Assembly (NCBI RefSeq): GCF_001577365.1
Contig: NZ_CP014513.1
Coordinates: 3,100,001-3,164,000, forward strand
Origin: Frondihabitans sp. PAMC 28766
Lineage (GTDB): Bacteria > Actinomycetota > Actinomycetes > Actinomycetales > Microbacteriaceae
Direction: 5' to 3'
DNA: 64,000 nt
The notes beneath the pieces are model-generated. The model worked only from the letters and a program-made list of their open reading frames with translations, was not told where the DNA came from and ran no database searches. Below are positions 17,364 through 25,613 of this stretch, piece by piece. Made by a program: the position numbers and the translations under genes. Position 1 is the first letter of the stretch. Each line of letters opens with the position of its first letter.

Positions 17364-18185
17364 TCAGTCCTGCGACACGAAGAGGACGCCGACGACGGCG
17401 ATCGCGCCCGAGACGAGCATCCAGGCGACCGCGCCTGCCGGGGCAGCGGTCAGCTCGCCGAAGACGAGGCCGGTGAGCAGCACGCCCGTGAGCGGGTCGA
17501 CGACGGTCAAGCCGGCGAGCACGAGAGTCGAGGTGCCCTTCGCCTGGGCGTTCTGCACCCACGACGACCCGAGGAGGCCGGCGGCGCCGACGAAGAGGAG
17601 TGCCACGACGAAGAGAACGCTGAAGTTCAACGAGACGAGGTCGTGCAGCAGCTGCTGGGCGAGCGTCGCGACGAAGCCGAACATGACCGCCCCCGCCAGC
17701 GAGTAGGCGAGGGCGCTGCGGTTGACCCGGTGCAGCAGCAGGCCGAGAGCGGCCACGATCACCAGGATGCCGAGCACGACGATGAGTTCGCCCGTCGTCA
17801 CCGTCGGCGTGCGGCCGACGAAACCTGCCGTGATCACGAAGCTGGCGATGCCGACGATGCAGAGGACGATGCCGAGGAGGCGTCGGCGCGAGAGGCCGGT
17901 GTGCGTTCGTCGGGCGCCGAGGAAGGCCGTCACGATCAGGCCGATGACGCCGATGGGTTGGACCACCACGAGGTTCGCGAGCAGGAGGCTCGTCAGCTGC
18001 ATCACGATCGAGATGCCGATCAGGGCCGCACCGCCGAGCCAGACGGGGTTGAAGAGCAGGCGACCGAAGTTGCGTCCGCTCAGCGAGTCGGTGCGGTCAC
18101 TGGACGTCGCGTGCACGCCACGGTTCTGCACCTCGGTGCCGATGGCCAGGCAGACGGCGCCGACGAAGGCAAGCAGGATCCCCAC
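17364..18185 (-). CDS. DMT-superfamily membrane transporter
   Basis: Integral membrane protein of 273 aa with about nine hydrophobic helices, arranged as the two EamA/NIPA-like halves of the drug/metabolite transporter superfamily. The first helix GILLAFVGAVCLAIGTEVQN and GLTVVDPLTGVLLTGLVFGE in the second half are typical. Substrate unknown. GTG start at 18185. Confidence 0.8.
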   Translation of the reverse strand: MGILLAFVGAVCLAIGTEVQNRGVHATSSDRTDSLSGRNFGRLLFNPVWLGGAALIGISIVMQLTSLLLANLVVVQPIGVIGLIVTAFLGARRTHTGLSRRRLLGIVLCIVGIASFVITAGFVGRTPTVTTGELIVVLGILVIVAALGLLLHRVNRSALAYSLAGAVMFGFVATLAQQLLHDLVSLNFSVLFVVALLFVGAAGLLGSSWVQNAQAKGTSTLVLAGLTVVDPLTGVLLTGLVFGELTAAPAGAVAWMLVSGAIAVVGVLFVSQD

Positions 18186-18262
18186 GGCACGACTCTGTCA
18201 GACGGCCGCTGAGAAACCTGTAAGGCCTCACCGAAAACCGATTGCCGGAGCTCCGAAGGGGG

Positions 18263-18688
18263 CTAGACGGTCGAGGTCGGCGCCTGGAACAGCTCGGCGA
18301 GATCGTGCCGCAGGTCGTACGCCAACCCGGCCTCACCGCCGATCCAGAAGACGTAGTCGCTGTCGACGAGGGCCTCGCGGTCGACGAAGAACTCGCCGAG
18401 CCACGCGCGCACGGCCCGCTCGAGAGCCATGCCGGGCGCGCAGCCCTCGCCGGTGCCGGGGCGGCCGCTGCGGCGCGATCGGTCGAGCCACGCGACCGAC
18501 ACACGGCCGGGCGTTTCGAGAGGGAACATCTGCGACGCGTCGTCGACCTCGATGAAGACCTGGCCGCGGGCACAGATCGGCAACACCTCGAGCATCGTCT
18601 GGATGCCGTCGATCGACGAGGCGTCGCCTGCGAACAGGATGCGAGTGGCGCTGGGCTGGAGGGCGGGCTCACGGGTGTCGAGGAACAT
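18263..18688 (-). CDS. Siderophore-interacting protein C-domain, stand-alone
   Basis: 141-aa protein equal to only the C-terminal NAD(P)H-binding half of a SIP reductase. It shows TRILFAGDASSIDGIQTMLE, GQVFIEVDDASQMFPLETPG and VFWIGGEAGLAYDLRHDLAE. The FAD half seen in the 323-aa homologue at 7739 is absent. The start ATG at 18688 follows GAGAAGGAC, and an almost perfect IdeR box sits just upstream. It may work with a separate flavin partner or bind siderophore. Single-domain SIPs occur in actinobacteria. Confidence 0.8.
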   Translation of the reverse strand: MFLDTREPALQPSATRILFAGDASSIDGIQTMLEVLPICARGQVFIEVDDASQMFPLETPGRVSVAWLDRSRRSGRPGTGEGCAPGMALERAVRAWLGEFFVDREALVDSDYVFWIGGEAGLAYDLRHDLAELFQAPTSTV

Positions 18689-18700
18689 GTCCTTCTCAAT

Positions 18701-18719
18701 ATAGGTAAGGCTTACCTTC
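18701..18719 (-). promoter_or_regulatory. IdeR/DtxR iron box
   Basis: ATAGGTAAGGCTTACCTTC is a nearly perfect match to TWAGGTWAGSCTWACCTWA and is symmetric (AGGTAAGGCTTACCT). On the minus strand TATATT (18703-18698) overlaps it and fits a -10 element, so IdeR binding would block transcription of the SIP-domain gene. It lies 272 bases before the divergent Opp-type operon start and may also control that. Confidence 0.85.
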
Positions 18720-18990
18720 TGCGCTACGTCGTTCGTCACATCCGAGGAAACTCGCAGGCCTCGTGATACTTTTCTCAGTGGCCCCGGGTTCAGCAGCGAC
18801 CCGCGGTGGAGGGCGATCGGGCGTTCACCAGCGACGAGCGATTCAGCACCGGCATCCTGTTCAACAGCAACAGGGCGCCCCTCCACAGCACCGTGCTCAC
18901 CGACGACACGGTGGTCCGCCTGTCCTGCGACGAACAGTGGCCACGAACCCCGCGACGATCGCAGCCGGTCCCGAAAGGTCTGCCCCAGCC
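18720..18990. other. Divergent intergenic region
   Basis: Region between the SIP-domain gene (-) and the binding-protein gene (+). Frames are open here on both strands but neither resembles a known protein, and the binding protein's signal peptide fixes its start at 18991. AAAGG at 18974-18978 is a possible, rather distant ribosome site for that gene. I see no other clear element. Confidence 0.45.
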
Positions 18991-20532
18991 ATGCGCCTCA
19001 CCCAGCGCCTTCGCTCCACCCGCCTCCTCCCACTCGCCGCCGTCACTGCGGCGGCCGCCCTCGTGCTCGCCGGCTGCTCGTCGTCGGGCACCACGACGAA
19101 GTCCACTGGAGCCGCGGACACGGGCGCGACGGTCAACGTCGGCCTCGTGCTCGAGCCCACCGACCTCGACATCCGCACGACGGCCGGCATCTCGCTCGAC
19201 CAGGTGCTGATCGACAACGTCTACCAGGGTCTCGTCGGCCGCACCTCGACGAACAAGATCGTCAACGTCCTCGCGTCGAGCCACACGGTGTCGTCCGACG
19301 GCCTCACGTACGACTTCACGCTGCACAAGGGTGTGACGTTCGACGACGGCGCCACGATGACGGCGCAGGATGTCGTCTGGTCGCTCGAACAGGTCAAGTC
19401 GAATGACACCTACCAGAACAGCACCGATCTAGCGGGAGTCACGAGCATCACCGCCCCCACGGCCGACACCGTCGAGCTGAAGCTCGCGAAGCCCGACTCG
19501 CAGCTGCTGTGGGCGCTGTCCGGCCGCGCCGGCCTCGTGCTCGAGAAGGCCGCGACGAACGACCTGAAGACGACCGCCAACGGCACCGGCCCCTACAAGC
19601 TGCAGAGCTGGAAGCAGGGCGACAGCATCCACCTGACCCGCTTCTCGACATATTGGGGCACCAAGGCCAAGGTCGCCGGAGTCGTCTTCAAGTACTACAC
19701 GAGCCCGTCGGCGGCCATCAACGCCGTGATCTCGGGCGACGTCGACGTGCAGACCGCCGTCGACCCGACTCTCGACGCGCAGCTCAAGGGTGTCTCGGGT
19801 GTCAGCCTCAAGTCGGGCAAGACGACCGACAAGTACACGCTGGCGTTCAACGACGCGATCGCGCCGTTCACCGACATCCGGGTGCGCGAGGCGATCCGCG
19901 AGGCCATCGACACGAAGGCCCTGATCAAGGCGCTCGGCGGCGCCGGCGTGCAGCAGGGCGGCCCCATCCCCCAACTCGACCCCGGCTATCAGAACCTCGA
20001 CAGCGTCGACGCCTACGACCCGTCGGGCGCCAAGAAGCTGCTGAAGGCCGCGGGCAAGACCGGCCTCACACTGAACCTCACGTATCCGAACATCTACCCG
20101 GCGTCGATCGGCGACGTGCTCACCACTCAGCTCAAGGCCGTGGGCATCACGCTCAAGGTCAAGCAGGTCGACTTCACCACTTGGCTCAACACGGTGTTCA
20201 CCGCCCCGACGAACGGCTCGCCGCGCAGCTACCAGTTGAGTATCGTCGACCACGCCGAGTCGCACGACTTCGGCAACTGGGCGAACCCGCAGTACTACTT
20301 CGGCTACGACAACAAGCAGGTGCAGGGCCTCTACGCCCAGGCCCTCGCCGCGACCTCCGACTCGGTCGTCGATGCGAAGCTCGCGCAGGCGGCGAAGATC
20401 GTCTCCGACGACGCGGCCGGCGAGTGGCTCTACACGGCCACCACACTCACTGCGGTCCACTCGGGCATCACGGGCTTCCCCTACTCCAGCACCTCGGCGC
20501 GACTCGACCTGGCGAACCTGCAGAAGTCGTAG
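18991..20532 (+). CDS. ABC transporter substrate-binding lipoprotein, family 5 (Opp/Dpp/Nik type)
   Basis: 513-aa extracytoplasmic solute-binding protein. A signal peptide with lipobox (LVLAGCSS) lies at residues 18-31. It is followed by the SBP_bac_5 fold: TYDFTLHKGVTFDDGATMTA, WSLEQVKSND, then DIRVREAIREAIDTKALIKA. The family binds oligopeptides, nickel or metal-chelator complexes. ATG 18991 was chosen because the signal peptide begins there. It heads a five-gene importer operon next to an IdeR-controlled SIP gene, which hints at a metallophore ligand. Confidence 0.9.
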   Translation: MRLTQRLRSTRLLPLAAVTAAAALVLAGCSSSGTTTKSTGAADTGATVNVGLVLEPTDLDIRTTAGISLDQVLIDNVYQGLVGRTSTNKIVNVLASSHTVSSDGLTYDFTLHKGVTFDDGATMTAQDVVWSLEQVKSNDTYQNSTDLAGVTSITAPTADTVELKLAKPDSQLLWALSGRAGLVLEKAATNDLKTTANGTGPYKLQSWKQGDSIHLTRFSTYWGTKAKVAGVVFKYYTSPSAAINAVISGDVDVQTAVDPTLDAQLKGVSGVSLKSGKTTDKYTLAFNDAIAPFTDIRVREAIREAIDTKALIKALGGAGVQQGGPIPQLDPGYQNLDSVDAYDPSGAKKLLKAAGKTGLTLNLTYPNIYPASIGDVLTTQLKAVGITLKVKQVDFTTWLNTVFTAPTNGSPRSYQLSIVDHAESHDFGNWANPQYYFGYDNKQVQGLYAQALAATSDSVVDAKLAQAAKIVSDDAAGEWLYTATTLTAVHSGITGFPYSSTSARLDLANLQKS

Positions 20533-21485
20533 TGACGCGATTCGTCCTGGGGCGGGTCGTCCTGCTGCTGATCGGGCTGCTGGTCGCCAGCGCGCTGATC
20601 TTCTTCACGCTGCGCCTGCTCTCGGGCGACGTCGCGCAGGTGATCGCGGGCACCCAGTCGTCGCCGGCCCAGGTCGCGGCGATCCGGAAGTCGCTGGGGC
20701 TCGACCGCCCGCTGATCCTGCAGTATCTCGAGTGGCTCGGCGGCCTCGTGCACGGCGACCTCGGCACCTCTCTGGTGACAGGGTCGTCGGTCTCGTCGCA
20801 GCTGGTGCAGAAGTTCTCGGTGACGCTGCCCCTCGCCGGGCTCTCGCTCGTGTTCGGCCTCGTGCTGGGCATCCCCCTCGGAGTGCTGTCGGCACTGAAG
20901 AGGCGGAAGCTCTCGGGCACGGTGATCTCGATCATCGCGCAGGCGTTCGCCGCGGTGCCGGCGGTCTGGGGCGGGATGATCCTGATCGCCGTGTTCGCCG
21001 TCGCGATCCGCGTCTTCCCGACGCAGGGCTACCCGACCGACGGTTGGGCCGAGCCCGGGCAGGCGCTGCGGAGTCTGATCCTGCCGGCTCTGACCCTCGG
21101 AGTGATCGAGGGGGCCGTGATCCTGCGCTTCACGCGCTCGGCGACGCTCGGCGCCCTCGGGGAGGACTACGTGCGCACCGCCGCAGCGAAGGGGCTGACC
21201 CGCACGCAGGCCGTCATCCGCCACGGGCTGCCCAACGTCATGCTGAGCGTCGTCGCGGTGCTCGGCGTGCAGATCGCAGGGCTGCTCGTCGGGGCCGTGC
21301 TGGTCGAGCAGCTCTTCGCGCTGCCGGGGGTGGGCAGGATGCTGGTCTCCGACGTCGGGGTGCGCGACCTCACCAAGGTGCAGGGCGAGCTGCTGGCACT
21401 CACGGGGCTGGTGCTCGTGCTCGGCTTCGCCGTCGACCTGATTCACCGTCTCGTCGACCCGCGACTGCGGGAGCGTGACTCGTGA
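20532..21485 (+). CDS. ABC permease, DppB/OppB/NikB type
   Basis: 317-aa membrane permease. The N-terminal helix is RVVLLLIGLLVASALIFFTL; RKSLGLDRPLILQYLEWL and YVRTAAAKGLTRTQAVIRHG (the EAA coupling loop) are hallmarks of the DppB family. The GTG start at 20532 overlaps the stop of the binding-protein gene by one base. Pairs with the following DppC-like permease. Confidence 0.93.
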   Translation: MTRFVLGRVVLLLIGLLVASALIFFTLRLLSGDVAQVIAGTQSSPAQVAAIRKSLGLDRPLILQYLEWLGGLVHGDLGTSLVTGSSVSSQLVQKFSVTLPLAGLSLVFGLVLGIPLGVLSALKRRKLSGTVISIIAQAFAAVPAVWGGMILIAVFAVAIRVFPTQGYPTDGWAEPGQALRSLILPALTLGVIEGAVILRFTRSATLGALGEDYVRTAAAKGLTRTQAVIRHGLPNVMLSVVAVLGVQIAGLLVGAVLVEQLFALPGVGRMLVSDVGVRDLTKVQGELLALTGLVLVLGFAVDLIHRLVDPRLRERDS

Positions 21486-22384
21486 GCGCGGTCGAGACTC
21501 GGACCGACGAGAGACGGACGGGCGGAGAGCCCCGCCGTCGGCAGACGTGGCTCACCGAGCTGCTGCGGCGGCCGGCCGGGGTCGGCGCCGGCGTCTGGAT
21601 CCTGCTGCTCGTCGCGTCGGCGATCGTGTCGAGCTTCTGGACCCCGCACGACCCGTTCGCGACGAACCCGTACGCGGCGTGGCAGGGGCCCTCGGCGGCG
21701 CACCTCTTCGGCACGGACAGCATCGGCCGTGACATCTTCAGCTACGTCTTCGCCGCCACGCGCACGACACTGATCGTGTCGGTGCTTGCCGGCGCGCTGG
21801 CGTCGCTCGTCGGGATCGGCCTGGCAGCCCTCGGGTCGCTCACGGCGCGCTGGGTGCGCGAGGGCACCGCGGTGCTGCTCGACATCCTGATCGCCTTCCC
21901 CGTGATTTTGATCGCGATGCTGCTCTCGTCGATCCTCGGCGGCTCGCTCGGCGTCGTGATCGCCTCGGTCGGGATCGGCTTCGGCGTCAACATCGCTCGG
22001 GTCTCGCGTGGCGAGGTGCGGCGGGTGCGCGGCACCGATTACGTGCTCGCGGCGAGAGCGAGCGGGCTGTCGTCGCCCGGAGTGCTGATGCGGCACATCC
22101 TGCCCAACGTCGCCCCGGTCTTCATCGTGCAGCTGTCGCTGGCGATGGCGACGTCGATCCTGTCGGAGGCCGGGCTGTCGTATCTCGGCTATGGCGCCTC
22201 GGCGTCCACGGCGTCGTGGGGCCGGCTGCTGAACGACCTGCAGGTCTATATCGCCATCCACCCGGGCAGCGTGGTCTGGCCGGGAGCGGCGATCACGCTG
22301 AGCGTGCTGGCGTTCAACCTGCTCGGCGACGCGCTGCGCGAAGCCACCGACCCGCAGCTCCGGCGTGGAAGGCGGCGCTCATGA
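21482..22384 (+). CDS. ABC permease, DppC/OppC/NikC type
   Basis: 300-aa permease with the DppC hallmarks HLFGTDSIGRDIFSYVFAAT near the N-terminus and YVLAARASGLSSPGVLMRHI as the EAA loop. About six membrane segments. The GTG start at 21482 overlaps the preceding gene by 4 bases, and its stop overlaps the next ATG by 4. Confidence 0.93.
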   Translation: MSAVETRTDERRTGGEPRRRQTWLTELLRRPAGVGAGVWILLLVASAIVSSFWTPHDPFATNPYAAWQGPSAAHLFGTDSIGRDIFSYVFAATRTTLIVSVLAGALASLVGIGLAALGSLTARWVREGTAVLLDILIAFPVILIAMLLSSILGGSLGVVIASVGIGFGVNIARVSRGEVRRVRGTDYVLAARASGLSSPGVLMRHILPNVAPVFIVQLSLAMATSILSEAGLSYLGYGASASTASWGRLLNDLQVYIAIHPGSVVWPGAAITLSVLAFNLLGDALREATDPQLRRGRRRS

Positions 22385-23160
22385 CTCTCGAGGTGACCGG
22401 GCTCACGGTGGAGATCGGCGGCCGCGTCGTGGTCGACGACCTCTCGTTCACAGTGGCCGACGGGCAGCGGCTCGGGCTGATCGGAGAATCCGGGTCGGGC
22501 AAGTCGCTGACCGTGCTCTCGCTGATCGGTCTGGCCCCCGAGGAGGCGACCGTCACCGGAAGCGTCCGGCTCGACGGCGACGAGGTGCTAGCGCTCTCCG
22601 AGCGGCAGCGGGCAGCACTGCGGGGTGCGCAGGTGGCAGTGGTCTTCCAAGACCCCCAGACGGCATTGAACCCGCTGCACACGATCGGCCGGCAGATCGG
22701 CGAACCGCTGCGCATCCACGAGGGTCTCTCGAAGAAGGCGGCTCGCGATCGCGCGATCGAGGCCGCGCACGAGGTCGGTCTGCCCGACCCGTCCACCATC
22801 GTCGACCTCTACCCGCACCAGCTCTCGGGCGGGCAGCGACAGCGCGTCGGCATCGCCACGGCGCTCATCAGCCGGCCGTCCCTGCTGCTTGCCGACGAGC
22901 CGACGACGGCCCTCGACGTCACGACGCAGTCCGAGATCCTCGACCTGCTGCAGCGCCTCGTCGACGAGCGCGGCATGTCGCTGGTGTTCGTGACCCACGA
23001 CCTGGCGGTGCTCGCGCAGATCACCACCGACGTCGTCGTGCTCTCGGGCGGGCGCTCGGTCGAGAGCGGGCCGATTGCCGGCATCCTGCACTCCCCCGTG
23101 CACCCCGTGACGCAGAGCCTCGTGGCCGCCGCCCGCGACACCACCTGGAGCGCCTCTTGA
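22381..23160 (+). CDS. ABC ATPase, DppD/OppD type
   Basis: 259-aa ATPase. Walker A is GESGSGKSL, then VAVVFQDPQTALNPLHTIGR (Q-loop of the Opp family), signature LSGGQRQRVGIA, Walker B LLLADEPTTALDVT and H-loop VTHDL. Shorter than the usual ~330 aa OppD because the C-terminal oligopeptide/dipeptide domain with its Fe-S cysteines is absent. First of two ATPases of the importer. Confidence 0.92.
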   Translation: MTLEVTGLTVEIGGRVVVDDLSFTVADGQRLGLIGESGSGKSLTVLSLIGLAPEEATVTGSVRLDGDEVLALSERQRAALRGAQVAVVFQDPQTALNPLHTIGRQIGEPLRIHEGLSKKAARDRAIEAAHEVGLPDPSTIVDLYPHQLSGGQRQRVGIATALISRPSLLLADEPTTALDVTTQSEILDLLQRLVDERGMSLVFVTHDLAVLAQITTDVVVLSGGRSVESGPIAGILHSPVHPVTQSLVAAARDTTWSAS

Positions 23161-23957
23161 GCACCCTTCTGTCGGCGGAGTCCATCTCGCGCGACTTCGT
23201 CCTGCCCCGGCGGTCGATCTTCACACCGGGCGTCGTGCGACACGCTCTCGTCGACGCGTCGCTGACCGTCGGCGAGGGCGAGAGCGTCGGGCTCATCGGA
23301 GAGTCGGGCAGCGGCAAATCGACGCTCGTGCGGATCCTGCTGGCACTCGACGCCGCATCCGCGGGCACCGTCTCGTTCGACGGGCAGCCGGTGCGACCCG
23401 GGCGTGCTCGCGATCTGCGGTGGCTGCGGCGGCAGACGGGCATCGTGTTGCAGGATCCCTACGCCTCGCTCGACCCACGGATGCGCGCCTTCGACATCGT
23501 GGCCGAGCCCCTGCAGGCGCTCCACGTCGAGGGCGACCACCGTGCCCTGGTCACCTCGATGCTAGACCGAGTCGGCCTCGGAACGTGGAGCCTCGACCGC
23601 TACCCCCACGAGTTCTCGGGCGGGCAGCGGCAGCGCATCGCCCTCGCCCGCGCACTCGTGCACCGGCCGCGGCTGCTCGTCGGCGACGAGCCGCTGAGCG
23701 CGCTCGATGTGACCGTGCGCGCGCAGATCCTCACGCTGCTCGCCGAGCTGCGCGACGAGATGGGGCTGTCGCTGCTGATCGTGTCGCACGACCTCGGGCT
23801 GGTCAACCACCTGTCCGACCGGGTGGCCGTGATGCAGGGCGGCCGCATCGTCGAGCAGGGCTCGACTCATCAGGTGCTGCACGCGCCCCAGCACGACTAC
23901 ACGCGGCGCTTGATCGCCGCCGTGCCCACGCTCGACGTCGCTCCCCCGCGCGAGTAG
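23157..23957 (+). CDS. ABC ATPase, DppF/OppF type
   Basis: 266-aa ATPase. Walker A is GESGSGKST; GIVLQDPYASLDPRMRAFDI, signature FSGGQRQRIALA, Walker B VGDEPLSALDVT and H-loop VSHDLG follow. The TTG start at 23157 overlaps the previous stop by 4 bases. It completes the five-gene importer and is followed by a hairpin repeat that should end transcription. Confidence 0.92.
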   Translation: MSTLLSAESISRDFVLPRRSIFTPGVVRHALVDASLTVGEGESVGLIGESGSGKSTLVRILLALDAASAGTVSFDGQPVRPGRARDLRWLRRQTGIVLQDPYASLDPRMRAFDIVAEPLQALHVEGDHRALVTSMLDRVGLGTWSLDRYPHEFSGGQRQRIALARALVHRPRLLVGDEPLSALDVTVRAQILTLLAELRDEMGLSLLIVSHDLGLVNHLSDRVAVMQGGRIVEQGSTHQVLHAPQHDYTRRLIAAVPTLDVAPPRE

Positions 23958-23970
23958 CGCGCGCCTCCCC

Positions 23971-24027
23971 CGAGAGTGCGCAACTCGCGGCTCACTTTCG
24001 TCGAAGGTCGCGATTTGCGCACTCTCG
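23971..24027. repeat. Hairpin-forming intergenic repeat, copy 1
   Basis: Inverted repeat CGAGAGTGCGCAA (23971-23983) / TTGCGCACTCTCG (24015-24027), enclosing CTCGCGGCTCACTTTCG. The same sequence with a diverged right arm recurs at 44093-44153. Both copies lie between convergent genes, consistent with a dispersed element acting as a bidirectional terminator. Confidence 0.85.
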
Positions 24028-24036
24028 ATCGGCGGA

Positions 24037-25461
24037 TCACCACTGCGGCGGGTACCGCCTCTGCCACTTCAGCCGCCGCTCGAGCTGCGCCCCGATCGAG
24101 AGCAGCACGTCTTCGCGCCCCGGCCGCCCGATCAGCTGCACCCCGACGGGCAGGCCCGCGGCGTCGACGTGCACCGGCAGCGAGATCGCCGGCAGCCCCG
24201 CCACGTTGACGAACGAGGTGAACGGCGCGTAGAGGCACTGCTGCTCGAAGTTCTTCTCGGCGTCCTCGCTGTCGTACCAGCCGATCGGCCTCGACGGCAG
24301 CGCGAGGGTGGGCGTCAACACCGCGTCGAAGGCGTCGAACTGCCGGATCACCGACCGCTCGTATGCGGTCAACCCGGCCAGCGCCTGCCCGAGGTCTCTC
24401 GCCGACAGGGCCCTGCCGCGCTCGACGAGCCAGTGCGTGATCGGCTCGAGCAGGTCGAGGTCGGCCCCCTCGGCGGGGATCGACGCGGCGCCGGCCTGCC
24501 AGAGCACCGTGAACCAGCGCCCGTAGTCGGAGGGCGCGAGGGCCGCCTCGTCGAGGCCGTGGCCGATCTGCTCGAGCTGGGTCGTTGCGACAGTGAGGGC
24601 TTCGAGCACGCTGGTGTCGAGCCGCACGTCGTACACGTCGTCCCAGGGGCTCGTCGTCATGACGCCGATCTGGAACCGGCCCTCGCCGCGCACCGCCGAC
24701 CCGAGCCATGAGCCCTCAGGATTCGACGGGGCCCGGAGAGCGTACAGGTCGCGCGGCACCCCGGAGTCGGGTGCGACCATCGCGTCGAGCAGCATCCCCG
24801 CGTCGGCCACGGTGCGGGCGAGCGGCCCGCCCACCGAGAGACCGCCGAGGCTCGCGATCCCCGACTGCGACGGCACTCGCCCACGGGAAGGCTTGAGCCC
24901 GACGAGCCCGGTGGCGGCCGCCGGGATGCGGATGCTGCCGCCGCCGTCGGAGCCCGGCGCGAACGGGACGAGCCCGGCCGCGACCGCAGCAGCCGCCCCT
25001 CCGCTCGAGCCGCCGGGCCCGAGTGAGAGGTTGTAAGGGTTGCGCGTCGGCGGCCCGATCAGCGTCTCGGTGTAGCTCGTCAGACCGAACTCGGGCGTCG
25101 CCGTCTTGCCGAGGCTGATGGCGCCCGCCTCGTCGACGTCGTGTGCGATGCCGGACGACACCCTCGGCGTCCTTCCCTTCGACAGGCGAGACCCCGACCA
25201 GGTCGGCACGCCCTCGCGGTCGTACAGATCTTTGTCGGCGAGCGGCAGGCCCCACAGCGGTGCGGCCGTGCGGCCCACTGCACCGAGCGCGTCGGCTCGA
25301 GCGCGCGCGGCCTCGGGCGTGACGGTCGTGAAGGCGCCGAGAGCGCCGTCGATTCGGTCGATGCGGTCGAGGTAGTGGTCGACGAGCTCGCGGGGCGAGA
25401 CCTCGCCGCGGCGCAGCCAGTCGTACTGCTCCTGGGCGCTCAGATGATGGAGTTCGAACAT
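24037..25461 (-). CDS. Amidase signature family enzyme
   Basis: 474-aa amidase. The Ser-cisSer-Lys triad is visible: lysine in PLADKDLYD (about 79), GPGGSSGGAAAAVAAG (cis-Ser) and PGSDGGGSIRIPAAA (nucleophile serine loop). The C-terminal GLPAISLPVHVDAAGLPVGV is conserved. It hydrolyses an amide bond; substrate unknown. The start at 25461 (MFELHHLSAQEQ) fits the family; the open frame further upstream crosses the divergent promoter region and is rejected. Confidence 0.9.
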   Translation of the reverse strand: MFELHHLSAQEQYDWLRRGEVSPRELVDHYLDRIDRIDGALGAFTTVTPEAARARADALGAVGRTAAPLWGLPLADKDLYDREGVPTWSGSRLSKGRTPRVSSGIAHDVDEAGAISLGKTATPEFGLTSYTETLIGPPTRNPYNLSLGPGGSSGGAAAAVAAGLVPFAPGSDGGGSIRIPAAATGLVGLKPSRGRVPSQSGIASLGGLSVGGPLARTVADAGMLLDAMVAPDSGVPRDLYALRAPSNPEGSWLGSAVRGEGRFQIGVMTTSPWDDVYDVRLDTSVLEALTVATTQLEQIGHGLDEAALAPSDYGRWFTVLWQAGAASIPAEGADLDLLEPITHWLVERGRALSARDLGQALAGLTAYERSVIRQFDAFDAVLTPTLALPSRPIGWYDSEDAEKNFEQQCLYAPFTSFVNVAGLPAISLPVHVDAAGLPVGVQLIGRPGREDVLLSIGAQLERRLKWQRRYPPQW

Positions 25462-25613
25462 CGCCTGCGAGCCTACCGAGATGTGGTGGACACCGGGCCG
25501 GACCAGAGCGTATGGTTCAGTCAACGTCGAGGCCAACCACCTCGGCGATGGAGTCCAACCAACTCCGACAGGCAAGTTCTCGAAGGCTCGATCGACCGTT
25601 GAAGGTGATCGCC

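Noticed and set aside
18806..19210. Plus-strand frame beginning MEGDRAFTSDERFSTGILFN
   Set aside because: It runs into the signal peptide of the binding-protein gene in another frame, has no known similarity and no ribosome site; cannot be supported.
23157..23957. Oligopeptide importer as a firm call for the 18991-23957 operon
   Set aside because: The ATPases lack the C-terminal oligopeptide domain and the iron box points elsewhere, so only the transporter class is stated.
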